64,000 bases of DNA from Tubulanus polymorphus (taxonomy: Eukaryota > Nemertea > Palaeonemertea > Tubulaniformes > Tubulanidae), in the NCBI RefSeq assembly GCF_964204645.1, contig NW_027437440.1:1-64000 (forward strand), in the 5' to 3' direction. A model generated the notes under the pieces. It was not told where the DNA came from. It made no database searches and saw nothing but the letters and a program-made list of their open reading frames with translations. Shown one piece after another: positions 30,201 to 39,437 of the stretch. A program made the position numbers and the translations under genes. How positions within the stretch are numbered: the first letter of the stretch is position 1; each line of letters begins with the position of its first letter.

Positions 30201-32896
30201 GCTGGTACTTTCACAGGCACCGTCTCGTGTTGATAGATGGTTTCCAAGTTGCGCGGTGTGACGGGAAGCAACGTCTCGTCCTTCCATCTGTCGAACGACC
30301 GACTAAATCCACCTTCGACGTCGTAGAAATTTTCCATTTTCCTGATGTTATCTACGTAACTGATGAATCTCATCGACTGTGGTGCCTTTCGTGTATTTCT
30401 AACCGTCCACATCCTCTCTACTATGCCCCTCTCCAGTGGTTTTTCTTTCTTCCAACTCTGCTCAGTCTCCAACACAATCGAAGCAAACAACATGATCGAA
30501 TCTACCCTTTTCCCCAAGTCCTCTAAAATATTGTCGTCATTTTCCGCCATAATCCAATAGATGATCTGATTATTATCTCGGGCTATTTTATCGGGTGTAT
30601 TGCTCGCAAATACAGGCATGGGTAAACGTTTGCCGTCGATTTCACTCCTAAACCAAGCTTTCAACCCGTTTATGTGATATTTCACAAAATCTAACAGGTT
30701 TACGTTTTCGAAGAGTTCTTCATCCTGTTGGGTAGTTAGCAAATCCTTCCAAAATCCACCGCCGTAAAGAAGAGCGTTGATTCCAGCTTCGTGTGTCCAC
30801 CCGTTTCTCGGGGGGAACGTTTCCAAGATATCATGGCCATCGAAAAACTTTTTTACCATTAGGCGAACCATTACGTCGACTCGTTCGAAAACTTGAGTAT
30901 ATCGCATGAGATTTCCTAACTTCCTGTTCGTGTAGTCATTTATCAACATCGGATTTATAGTTTGATTTTTGAATCTTTCCACCTCGCCGACCAGCACACT
31001 TTCGGATAAAACTGTGATAAATCGAATCAAGTCAATCGAAGACCAGGTATGTATCGCATTCTGTTCGTTTGACCCATCCGTCCATTGTTTTATGTTTCCA
31101 TACACTTTCTTGCTTCTTTCCACCAAGCCAGCTTTCATGCTATTAATCTGCTTGAAATATGCGTCTAAAAATCCCATATGTGAACTAACATCGTATTCAG
31201 ATCGCAAATCACTGTACGAGTATTCCACAAAGTGTGGATTGGCACTAGAGACAAACAGGGTAGGCAAATCTTCGAAATCTCCGGGCAAATTCGTATTGAA
31301 AATGCTTAAGTACCGATATAGCTTATAGGCGTCGCCACCACCGCCCTGAGCACCGATAGTCGATAGATCTGGCTTATTCGCAAATTCGTTGGTCATTTGA
31401 AGCACCCTTTCGAAAAATATGCCGAGTTCATCTTGCAAATCTTGCGTAGACTCGTCAATCAAGGATCTGATCGCTGTTCGCGTTCCTTTGATGATATTCT
31501 GCATATCTTTTTCGACAAATGACTCTGTATAGTCGTGAATGAGGTATTCGAAATTTTTGCATATCATGTAGTCTTGTTTATGCTTCTCGTCTTCTAGTTT
31601 TGAATTTTTATCAACTTGTTCCCTGTTCGTAACAGCACTCGTGGCCGTAGATAATAAGGGGTCTTCAGTTTTCATTTCATACCCTCCCTGAGTAGGGGCT
31701 AGTTTCACGATATCTTTTTTCTGACTTTGTGTTAGTAAACGATTCCTCAATTTTGAAGGGAACGAATCGATTTCCTGAACACACGTTTCTAACTTATTGG
31801 CTATTTCGTTTAACAATATCAACGCCGTTGGTATGTCGTACATGCTCGTCTGGCTTCCGGCTGAGATGACCAACTCTTCGGAATGCAAGCGGAACATTTC
31901 GCCGTATTTTCTAACATCGTTCACATACCCCAATAGCACGGTTATCAGAGAAGTGAGATTTTTGATAGTTTTTGCCTTATTATCAAAGTCCTCGATCAAT
32001 TTTTTTATCTTCTCGTGCTTATTAACCTCCAAATGTTGCCTGTAGGTCTGAATTAGCGCCTGGGCGTATATTCCGCAGCCGTTGAGAAATTCTGAAGGGT
32101 CTGTTTTCCTCGCTATCACCCCAGCACTGATTTCTACCAACTTTGCATTCAAAGTAAACGAATAAGGAGACTCTAGAAATTTCGCACCCATATCCCGTTT
32201 CCATTTCTCCGCTTTTTTCAACTCTTCGTTCGCGTAGAGTACGTTGACCTTTTGAAATTCATTCAAAATGGCGGTCGGGAGTTTTCTTGTCAGGATTGTT
32301 GGGATATTTACGGATTCTGACATATAAGTAGAACTGTCCAATGCCGGCAATGATAACATCGCCAGACGCCAAGCAATAGAGGGGAAGTGGTTCTCGTACA
32401 CGGTGCGATTAAATTCTGCGTTCGGACATTTGTGATCTGAGATATAAGCACAAGTTCTCTCCACGAAGCTCTTGTAATATATGTTGGTACCATCTTTTTC
32501 GATTAGAAACAAATGAATGTATGGACAACACGGTCTGCGAGGTACAAAAACCTGTACGGTGTCTGGTCTACTAGAATAAGTGACGAAAATACCGGTCGAC
32601 GACCAAATCGATTCATCATCGAGGAGATAAGTGCCCGTGTGAACTCCAAAGGCATCTGTGACTTGGTGAATCTGTTCGAAATTATCGTTTGCCTTCTTTT
32701 GACCTTGTAGTAGTAGCAGCTTATCAATGTCTGTCTGCGAAGTTGATCCGTGATAGGCCTTCATTTTGTATAAAATTCCATAATCGGAATAAATGGCATT
32801 AGGCTGGTCCCACTGCTCAGGACCTTGTAAATTTCCGGACAAGTGCCACTGCGAACTCGGCACGTAGGGAGAACGAGTTTCCATAGCCGTAGCCAT
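27272..32896 (-). CDS. 1874-residue giant protein, tegument-like
   Basis: The largest gene in the window, uninterrupted over 5.6 kb. It has no signal peptide or membrane segment. Residues 1 to about 1450 are mostly helical with many charged residues. Then follows a strikingly acidic Pro/Glu/Ser/Thr/Asp repeat region (encoded about 28200-28030) and a C-terminal acidic Ser/Asp-rich end. Length, cytoplasmic composition and low-complexity acidic linker fit a herpesvirus large tegument protein (UL36-like role), but I see no ubiquitin-protease motif and no sequence proof. Its ATG at 32896 overlaps the ATG of the divergent gene at 32895. Its coding region also contains an AACTTCCTG (about 30913). 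Confidence 0.8.
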   Translation of the reverse strand: MATAMETRSPYVPSSQWHLSGNLQGPEQWDQPNAIYSDYGILYKMKAYHGSTSQTDIDKLLLLQGQKKANDNFEQIHQVTDAFGVHTGTYLLDDESIWSSTGIFVTYSSRPDTVQVFVPRRPCCPYIHLFLIEKDGTNIYYKSFVERTCAYISDHKCPNAEFNRTVYENHFPSIAWRLAMLSLPALDSSTYMSESVNIPTILTRKLPTAILNEFQKVNVLYANEELKKAEKWKRDMGAKFLESPYSFTLNAKLVEISAGVIARKTDPSEFLNGCGIYAQALIQTYRQHLEVNKHEKIKKLIEDFDNKAKTIKNLTSLITVLLGYVNDVRKYGEMFRLHSEELVISAGSQTSMYDIPTALILLNEIANKLETCVQEIDSFPSKLRNRLLTQSQKKDIVKLAPTQGGYEMKTEDPLLSTATSAVTNREQVDKNSKLEDEKHKQDYMICKNFEYLIHDYTESFVEKDMQNIIKGTRTAIRSLIDESTQDLQDELGIFFERVLQMTNEFANKPDLSTIGAQGGGGDAYKLYRYLSIFNTNLPGDFEDLPTLFVSSANPHFVEYSYSDLRSEYDVSSHMGFLDAYFKQINSMKAGLVERSKKVYGNIKQWTDGSNEQNAIHTWSSIDLIRFITVLSESVLVGEVERFKNQTINPMLINDYTNRKLGNLMRYTQVFERVDVMVRLMVKKFFDGHDILETFPPRNGWTHEAGINALLYGGGFWKDLLTTQQDEELFENVNLLDFVKYHINGLKAWFRSEIDGKRLPMPVFASNTPDKIARDNNQIIYWIMAENDDNILEDLGKRVDSIMLFASIVLETEQSWKKEKPLERGIVERMWTVRNTRKAPQSMRFISYVDNIRKMENFYDVEGGFSRSFDRWKDETLLPVTPRNLETIYQHETVPVKVPAYIGDLLSWWDANVYKAYAESVKPRYVEAMNDFDSTVNKCMNNIRLKCGDVASLSTVYKETCDFLNSKQKDDIPDVRHSKFWTFLKFVISLESVPNMELRTSSSINTLDTNKVLPFAKTLIQLFGNDHAKSAMFCRIMDERVYVSGSRDKVNAPNITSNPDQAIRDATSEAKVEELSMKVCEAIIKSLSNTLATEFDTRMNALKNSARDVANLEDNDSFFHAITRVFVESVGKIRKDDIQSRRDKKDAAKRTKIDFQFADKTVSHAIDSQQHTDTGTGLQNVGACALHTLFYTKGLVNGTAEDDSTLGKHLYQLMESLRESREEHEDDSAKSNKSDVATVLLEEALVDKPAPFPHYSSNAKNKQKWFTFMNGFLIEAILYLKLDILAICQLLLDAEGGKGRVLSDKFNSEIGAKMVKRGFCEGGWENNSIGSNRRLYAISLNTALEGIMPQYVLEHQSAKPKFMVVGKIHATLNVYRNAYMYPEKCEDNSDPFESNAVDKYTQESKDKLLAVDNVEDVMTLLSNRLYLFMSNSYDTGTITMGELAALMEPDFWSTRFVFTLAKLALKWAEDGNNFLFSLADSNLNKPETPEKERRKDLMYTQHSSGEDEMIDIIGYIEKFVEDNGADVDNLLQINVTRPSDTGNRPLNVDSYRDMINSAAAASAQQVDEPEPEPEPETESETETESESETDEETESETDDPDSDPDPEPSQPTEQPSQPEPEHEGSDIALRTALSDSDDEFADEEELRLSDVEVQDSIQRFNDDTNLLIDEDILKDTLNEVAGTRDVVQKAMENMSFTSKLKPDAFISKTKTKQLLDNITKQFERTAIDEHRWYTNAATNREIDDMVNREEEMVNDKLLYDDFITTQMENMRIDEQNQRRPPYYPTSAPESTRRPRSPLSPISPVLPAEISDIDIKSETEEEPESPGDSDSDSDTGSVDSDIEFLPPEVTIYTDDIEYHDDLFEELQEIIEGQKMT

Positions 32897-34781
32897 GTTT
32901 GACGCAGATGACTTCCTCGAGTGTATAGCAGTCGACTACGATGCCTTGGTTAGTAACATGGAAAATGAAATGACCAAGATAAACGCCGTTCGTCGTAAAT
33001 ATGTAAAAAATGGCAAGAGACATTTTTCTATGGACGAAATAACCGCGAGCACTTGCAAACGTGCCAGAATCGATGTCGAACACACGAATTTGTTGTATAA
33101 GAAAGGTCACTATAATTATAAGATTACCAAATGGATCACTAAGGTAGAAAAAAACAAGAAAAAATCGAAATCTACAAAAAGACCGGCTGTGTGGAAAATA
33201 ACCGACCACCCACCCATTAAAAAACGCATTACAAATGTAAGTGAACTCGAGAAAAAACAAGAAACGTATTTCACTGTCAATCTAATAGAACAAGTTCGCG
33301 TATACATGTTCAAGGCTACATCCGAACCAAGTTTAATAAATCGTGGATCCATTTGGGACAGAGAAACAGGAAGTTGTGACATTACCTATGACAACGAAGA
33401 CGCGTTTCTAAATTCGTGTGCCTCGTTTACCCAAAACTCTTCCAGTAGACAAGTTGTGTGTAGTAGAGACCCTAACGGCACAGCTACCATCTATAAGGTC
33501 GCACCCCGAAATTTATACATGACCGCCAACACCGGTATGACCAACTGCGAAGATCCAGACTGTGGTGTCAAAACAAATAATAAAAAGTCGTCGTCCTCTA
33601 ATGATAATTCTAACAGTGCTCCAAAGTTCTTCAAGACAGATACGAATCAGACTTTTCAAATTAACGTCAACATGAGCAAGAGCTACGAAGACATGGTTCT
33701 TTTTACAAGAGCTGTATGTGCAAAAGACGGCTTAGCTGTTCCACACATTTCGAAAACCATCATGACCACTTGCTCTAGTACCATCTACGACCCTTTCATG
33801 GGTATAACTAACGAACAGACTTATACCGAAAGTTGCACGATACCACTGTTGGAAAAAGAAACATTCCACGCAGATAAATTGGTGATTACTGTTCCTCATG
33901 AGACTTGTGACGGGCAGCACAATGTAAGTTTCAGACGGAAAAAAGCCAAAAAATCAAAGTCTAACAGCACGGGCGGTGGACAAGGCAGGAGATCCAACTA
34001 TGACGCTATGGAAGCTATATTGGATAATGATGAAGTTAGAATGGAAATTGATTCTGAGAATGATGATGACGATGATGATGATGATATTAATACCGATTTT
34101 ACTAACCTTAGTAGTGGTCGAAATGGTCGAAAAAATAACAGTACTGTTACCACAGGTGATTTGGTAGAACTGCAATTCTTCCCGCGATGTTGTAGAGTCA
34201 GTGGACGATCCAGCAACCAGTTTATGGTGGTGATGTGTGAATTAGTTAAAATGTTCACCTCTCCCACGTCCTCGGTCAAGATAGATATGTTCTTAGCCAA
34301 TGTCAAGGCATACATGTCACACAAACTGGGTACACTTATATCCGCCGTAATGAATGACCTTATCGAATTCATAGCCTGGGACATGCAAACTCGTAAACTG
34401 ACACCGAAAATGCAAATGTACATGTTCGAAACTATTGGTAAGGCGATCGTTGATCAACTCGAGTCGAATAGGAATAATTTTGCCGAGTATAATATCACTA
34501 GTACGTGCAGACGCCCAGGTGGTATGAATACCGACATTAGTGATTACGACAGTATAAGTTTGAAGTATAAGAACGAAAGAACCAATTCAGAATTTCTGAA
34601 ATCTTCCATCTTCGATACCGAATGTAATTTCTTGGATACGGCAATCAAGAGAAAAATACGCTGTGAAGATATGTGTAAGAAACGTCTGAATCGTGCCGGT
34701 ATAATTCGAAGATGGAACGATTCCACACTGAGATTCAAGAGAAATTTTGATATGGAACTTCCAAAAGAAGATGAAGTGTAA
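32895..34781 (+). CDS. 628-residue nuclear-looking protein of unknown function
   Basis: The frame starts MFDADDF in the CATG shared with the divergent giant gene. A basic region around residues 80-118 (KKSKSTKR, then PPIKKRI) suggests nuclear import. The middle has Ser/Asn-rich and Cys-containing segments. Near residues 345-360 there is a Lys/Ser patch, followed by an uninterrupted Asp run (about 388-396), and a helical C-terminal domain. No membrane segment. Function unknown; transcriptional or capsid-assembly roles are possible. Two tail-to-tail spacers separate it from the next gene. Confidence 0.75.
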   Translation: MFDADDFLECIAVDYDALVSNMENEMTKINAVRRKYVKNGKRHFSMDEITASTCKRARIDVEHTNLLYKKGHYNYKITKWITKVEKNKKKSKSTKRPAVWKITDHPPIKKRITNVSELEKKQETYFTVNLIEQVRVYMFKATSEPSLINRGSIWDRETGSCDITYDNEDAFLNSCASFTQNSSSRQVVCSRDPNGTATIYKVAPRNLYMTANTGMTNCEDPDCGVKTNNKKSSSSNDNSNSAPKFFKTDTNQTFQINVNMSKSYEDMVLFTRAVCAKDGLAVPHISKTIMTTCSSTIYDPFMGITNEQTYTESCTIPLLEKETFHADKLVITVPHETCDGQHNVSFRRKKAKKSKSNSTGGGQGRRSNYDAMEAILDNDEVRMEIDSENDDDDDDDDINTDFTNLSSGRNGRKNNSTVTTGDLVELQFFPRCCRVSGRSSNQFMVVMCELVKMFTSPTSSVKIDMFLANVKAYMSHKLGTLISAVMNDLIEFIAWDMQTRKLTPKMQMYMFETIGKAIVDQLESNRNNFAEYNITSTCRRPGGMNTDISDYDSISLKYKNERTNSEFLKSSIFDTECNFLDTAIKRKIRCEDMCKKRLNRAGIIRRWNDSTLRFKRNFDMELPKEDEV

Positions 34782-34929
34782 AATAGATGTACAATAATAT
34801 GTTTTATTACACACTGAATCAATTAAAAATATTTACAATTCAACATCATAAAATACATGCACAAATTCTCATAATACACTTTCATTTTTTTGATTCACGG
34901 AGCCGAAGTTAGGACTTGGAAAATTTCAC

Positions 34930-34974
34930 TGCAGGTACGGTGACGGTATGTTGAAAAGCGTCGCCGTGCCTGCA
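34930..34974. promoter_or_regulatory. GC-rich hairpin in intergenic spacer
   Basis: TGCAGGTACGGTGACG (34930-34945) can pair, with G-U pairs, with CGTCGCCGTGCCTGCA (34959-34974) around a short loop. It directly follows GGACTTGGAAAATTTCAC, one of the recurrent intergenic strings. It might be a terminator, an RNA processing signal or a protein-binding palindrome. Confidence 0.5.
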
Positions 34975-35006
34975 TGACTTTTAGATGATTCCCACATGTG
35001 GAAAAA

Positions 35007-36084
35007 TTAAGGTTCCTCAACAGTCTTAAAACATGTAAAATGACTATAATCACGAAATTTAGCTTTATACCGTATTTGATATTCTAATATGTGCTATACA
35101 TCATAGTGGAAATGAATCTGACGTAAACTTGAAGGATCAAGGTGAAATTTCAATTTTAAATTGTCTTTTCTTCAACAAAATTCCCTAGCAACGCCCTTAG
35201 CAACGCCTTTTCAACCATTGTACACGGAGTTCTGTATCCTGGCGATATGGCAAAATTCCTCGTTTTATAAGTGACCACTTTGATTTATGCTGCAATCATA
35301 AAAATCGTACCAAACATTGATTTTTGTTAATTTTTTTAGCATTTTTTTGATGTAGCCAAATCTCTAGCTTCTTCAATAGGAAAATGCAAGCAAAGACACA
35401 AAATACTTCCTCTTTAGCCCTGAAAACACGTAGAATAGATGAGTATGTATAATCAGGGGGTTGGACACGTTACAAAGTGTGTTTTTACGTATGCATGGTG
35501 CATGAAATACCAACTACTTTCTCAAAATGTGCATTTTGATGGTTGTGAAACCATTTAGCTCTGTTTTCTCAGCTTCCATATTTTTGCCAAAATGGAAACT
35601 TCAAAGTGACAAAACTTTGGCAATTTTGTTCATAATCCGATGAAACTTGGAATATAGGATCTATAGGAGTGTATAAATTGAGCGATCTCGCGGAATTTTT
35701 GTATCTATATTAGTTGCTGAGAAATACTCATTATGCATATTTAATGAGGTTCATTTTCCTGAAATCTCAACTTTAGACCCGGATAACTCAAAGAGTAATA
35801 GGTTTATTGAAAAAACGCGAGATCGAAATCTTGATAAACATGTCTATAGTATTTTAAAGCAATCAGAATAAAAATTGATTATGTTTCTGCGAAGGAGTTC
35901 ATAATTTTCTAACCCTATCGTTTTTCTCATTAAATCCGCCATTTTGAATATTTAATGAGCTTGAATTTTGACCGAAATTAGCTCATCGCCATTTTCTATG
36001 GAAGGGATCATGTTAAGATAAGTAGATTATCATAAAAAAACAGTCATAAAAAATCACATCTCTAAGACTGGTGAGGAACCTTAA
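35007..36084. mobile_element. TTAA-flanked MITE-like element with 17-bp TIRs
   Basis: TTAA at 35007-35010 and 36081-36084 flank a 1070-bp block. Its ends are inverted: GGTTCCTCAACAGTCTT on the left and, reading inwards on the other strand, GGTTCCTCACCAGTCTT on the right (16 of 17 match). There is no coding capacity, only AT-rich DNA. A TTAA duplication is the signature of piggyBac-superfamily insertion. The right flank resumes with the GAACTTTTGTTATTTTTG repeat found elsewhere in the spacer, so the element sits inside virus-like intergenic DNA. Confidence 0.65.
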
Positions 36085-36149
36085 AAGTATGAACTTTTGT
36101 TATTTTTGTTCAGATAAATTTCACGAAAATTAACTGGACAAAAATATTC

Positions 36150-36830
36150 CACTCCAAACTTTTTATGTATGAACCTTTTGTTATTTTTGTTCAGATAAAT
36201 TTCACGAAAATTAACTGGACAAGAGTGGACTTAGAAGAATTTTTGCACTACTTACACATTTTGAGGGTAAGCGATTTTTTCTACCGCCCACAGTTAGGTT
36301 TCGCTCTGCGCATGTTCTCAATATACCGGAAGTAAAAAAACCGTAACGTACGCGGAAGTAAAGTTCAGCAAATGCAAGTCGCAATTGAAATTAATTCTTT
36401 TCTCTCTTTCTTCTATATGAAATACGTGTGATAAAATAACACTGGTACACAATGATAAAATAACACTCTTCCAATGATTCGAGTTCGATACAATTCTACA
36501 CATATATTCAATTTACAATTCCAAAGCCAAATCCGATGTAAAATTCCACGTTTTCAAAGTTCAAATCATTTTATAGGAAGTTACATTAACAGTATCGGGT
36601 TCGGGTTCCTTCTCAAGCAGCTGCATGGTCTATTCGAGAATAACTTCTACTGATTGTTCTTTTTCATTGTCCACTGCGTTACCGTCGACCTTATCAACAT
36701 TTTCGACATTTTCGTCCAACAGGGGTTGTTCTTCCTTGATAGCGGTTAGAGAGTTCAATTTCGCATCTTTTATCATATTCATGTCCAACAAACGGACAGC
36801 GCTGTTTCTGCTACATTTTTGTCTTTTGAA
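36150..36830. repeat. Segmental duplication, upstream copy (897-bp offset)
   Basis: About 680 bp here matches 37047-37727 at a constant offset of 897 bp with only scattered substitutions. It covers the spacer beyond the 3' end and the last ~90 codons of the 37458-38672 membrane-protein gene. Homology stops abruptly near 36828. Confidence 0.9.
36561..36828 (-). pseudogene. Dead 3' copy of the 404-residue membrane-protein gene
   Basis: The duplicated C-terminal coding region differs from the intact gene at several sites. One change (CAG to TAG, complement of 36630-36632) creates an in-frame stop 23 codons before the original end. It has no promoter, signal peptide or membrane segment and breaks off at 36828 where unrelated palindrome repeats begin. 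It is a by-product of the tandem duplication and probably not expressed as protein. Confidence 0.85.
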
Positions 36831-37457
36831 AATATTTGTTATTTTTGTTCAGATAAATTTCACGAAAATTAACTGGACAAAAATATTCCACTCCAAACTT
36901 TTTATGTATGAACCTTTTGTTATTTTTGTTCAAATAAATTTCACGAAAATTAACTGGACAAAAATGTGACTGAAAATATTTGTTATTTTTGTTCAGATAA
37001 ATTTCACGAAAATTAACTGGACAAAAATGGGACTTTGAAAATATTTCACTCCAAACTTTTTATGTATGAACCTTTTGTTATTTTTGTTCAGATAAATTTC
37101 ACGAAAATTAACTGGACAAGAGTGGACTTAGAAGAATTTTTGCACTACTTACACATTTTGAGGGTAAGCGATTTTTTCTACCGCCCACAGTTAGGTTTCG
37201 CTCTGCGCATGTTCTCAATATACCGGAAGTAAAAAAACCGTGACGTACGCGGAAGTAAAGTTCAGCAAATGCAAGTCGCAATTGAAATTAATTCTTTTCT
37301 CTCTTTCTTCTATATGAAATACGTGTGATAAAATAACACTGGTACACAATGATAAAATAACACTCTTCCAATGATTCGAGTTCGATACAATTCTACACAT
37401 ATATTCAATTTACAATTCCAAAGCCAAATCCGATGTAAAATTCCACGTTTTCAAAGT

Positions 37458-38672
37458 TCAAATCATTTTATAGGAAGTTACATAAACAGTATCGGGTTCG
37501 GGTTCCTTCTCAAGCAGCTGCATGGTCTGTTCGAGAATAACTTCTACTGATTGTTCTTTTTCATTGTCCACTGCGTTACCGTCGACCTTATCAACATTTT
37601 CGACATTTTCGTCCAACAGAGGTTGTTCTTCCTTGATAGGGGTTAGAGAGTTCAATTTCGCATCTTTTATCATCTTCATGTCCAACAAACGGACAGCATT
37701 GTTTCTGCTACATTTTTGTGTCTTTTTCTTCGGAGGATTGAACGACACTATACCATTTATTTCAGCATTATAAAAGTCTTTAACAAATTCGTCCACTTCG
37801 GCTTCGTATTGAATTTCGAATTCCTCACGCAGTCTATCGCGTTCATCTTCGAGGAGTAATGCCAAACGTTGTTTGGAAAAACACGTTACGAAAATCAAGC
37901 TAATTGTCACAAGAACGCCGTATGCAGCGACCAAATAGAATAGGGATTCAATGTCCATTTTCGTTAGAGTGGACATCAAAATCGTATCTTCTGGTTCACA
38001 GGTATTATTATTATTCTGTTGTTGTCTCCTCCTGACTTTTCCACGAACTGTATACATGTGTATAGGTACAGTTTTTTTCGCATCGCGTTTTGTGCGATAA
38101 ACCACATTTTGTTCCACATTGTCCTCCACAGGTACCACAATTCTAGTCTGATTCTTTGAATCGGTTACCGACACTGACATTTCCATTGGGGGTCGAAGAA
38201 ATATCCTTGAACATATCTGAGCATTAGCATGTTGATTGTTTCCACCAAACTGAGTAAGAGCACCGCTTGTAAAAATTGTCTCATTCAATCTTCTCAGAGT
38301 GTAGCCGTGTTTTTGAAAACACCAGTAAATGCTTTTGGCTAATGCAAAACGCCGTGTAAAACTCAAGTTCTTGCCATGACACACTCTGAGATTCTGCGTG
38401 ACAGCGAAATAAACAGTCATTAGGTAGAAATATTTGTTCTCCATTGATCGAATACGGAAAAACTGTCTGGTAGCTTTGGTATACATTGGATTCTCACCGA
38501 TTCGACAAACAGGTTGTGGAGATGTGGACGCCGGTGTTATGCGATAGCGACGATTTGTAGCACCTCTTCCATTTCCATGGTTTCTCGTCGTAGAAAGGCC
38601 TTGATTGCATAAAGCACATATTAAGAACACTACAACAAGTCCAGAGGACCACCTGCAGTCAAGCACAGTCAT
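37458..38672 (-). CDS. Type I membrane glycoprotein, 404 residues
   Basis: A hydrophobic signal peptide at residues 1-26 precedes an ectodomain with six or more Cys and N-glycosylation sequons (NLS, NET, NQT, about 102-176). A dibasic RTKR at 193-196 could be a furin-type cleavage site and RRR lies at 214-216. A single membrane segment spans about 243-265, and a 140-residue, highly charged cytoplasmic tail follows, with a predicted helix (DERDRLREEFEIQ) and an acidic Val/Glu-rich end. It is likely a virion envelope or infected-cell surface protein. The gene is divergent from the spliced gene at 39438, with a 765-bp promoter region between. Its 3' quarter is duplicated at 36561-36828. Confidence 0.8.
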   Translation of the reverse strand: MTVLDCRWSSGLVVVFLICALCNQGLSTTRNHGNGRGATNRRYRITPASTSPQPVCRIGENPMYTKATRQFFRIRSMENKYFYLMTVYFAVTQNLRVCHGKNLSFTRRFALAKSIYWCFQKHGYTLRRLNETIFTSGALTQFGGNNQHANAQICSRIFLRPPMEMSVSVTDSKNQTRIVVPVEDNVEQNVVYRTKRDAKKTVPIHMYTVRGKVRRRQQQNNNNTCEPEDTILMSTLTKMDIESLFYLVAAYGVLVTISLIFVTCFSKQRLALLLEDERDRLREEFEIQYEAEVDEFVKDFYNAEINGIVSFNPPKKKTQKCSRNNAVRLLDMKMIKDAKLNSLTPIKEEQPLLDENVENVDKVDGNAVDNEKEQSVEVILEQTMQLLEKEPEPDTVYVTSYKMI

Positions 38673-39437
38673 CTTGCTAGTGTGCGTTTTGACTTTAGAC
38701 TCCGTCTTAAATGTAAAGTGTTTGTCTATTTATTCAATTCCGGCAAACCAATTTTTTTCATGTTTGTCAGCTTTGAGGACTTGATTTATCGTTGTTTGTC
38801 AGAAAAAAAAACAGTTGGGTTGCCAAGTTTGTCGAAACACTTCCTGTTCGCGGTTGTTTCTATACCAAGATTTCAACCGCTCGTTCCATCTTTCTATTTC
38901 TGCTGCCTGAATACAGCGTTTCTCCGGCGGAAGGTATACCTTGTTCTTTAACGAGTCTATTTGTATCAAAATAAGTTCGCTGTTTTCGCATTTTTGATAC
39001 GTGACGTTATACATTGAAGAAAAATGGTACTTTGAAATTTTCCGGTCAGTTTCTAACTTTATCTGAACAAAAATGGGACTTGTTGAGGAGACACGGTTTC
39101 ACGGCTTCTGTGGTTCCCTTTTGGATATTTTCCTGGTCTATTTTATCAAATAGACACCTTGAATGATAAAAACTATCGCAACACGTTGATTTGAACAGTA
39201 TATGATTTGAACACATACAGTTGAGTATAGATTTCTGCTGAGCAACAGTTTCACAACATTAAAGTTGACACAGCGATTTTTGTTGTGTTTGTTGAGAAAT
39301 TTTTGTTCAGATAAAGTTAGAAACTGATCGAAGAAATTGTCCCATTTTTGTTCAAATAGATTTCAGAATTTTTGCTGAGATAAATTTAGACTCGTATAAG
39401 TATATAAAACCGAGGACAGCCGAACTCACAACTCACA
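38673..39437. promoter_or_regulatory. Divergent promoter region
   Basis: It holds an AAATTTTCCGG string near 39036, half-palindromes CTTTATCTGAACAAAAATGG (about 39057) and TTTTTGTTCAGATAAAGTTA (about 39299), and another TTTTTGTTCAAATAG at 39345-39360. A minus-strand 71-codon ORF (39014-38799) is present but lacks recognisable features. Confidence 0.6.
39401..39408 (+). promoter_or_regulatory. TATA box of the spliced gene
   Basis: TATATAAA lies 30 nt before the ATG at 39438. With a start about 25-30 nt downstream, the 5' leader would be only a few nt long. A strong TATA directly upstream suits a highly or early expressed gene. Confidence 0.65.

Larger units (their letters stand above)
36103..37120. 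repeat. Six copies of a ~40-bp imperfect palindrome
   Basis: Copies at about 36103-36145, 36183-36222, 36842-36884, 36923-36965, 36986-37027 and 37081-37120. Each has the arms TTTTTGTTCAG and CTGGACAAAAA (or CTGGACAAGAG) with a centre of the form ATAAATTTCACGAAAATTAA. Partly diverged relatives occur at 39300-39360, 43640-43819 and 46082-46119, always in spacers. They could be binding sites of a viral regulator or part of an origin. Confidence 0.8.

Noticed and set aside
38799-39014. 71-codon minus-strand ORF as a gene
   Set aside because: No motif, promoter or conserved context; within a divergent promoter region.
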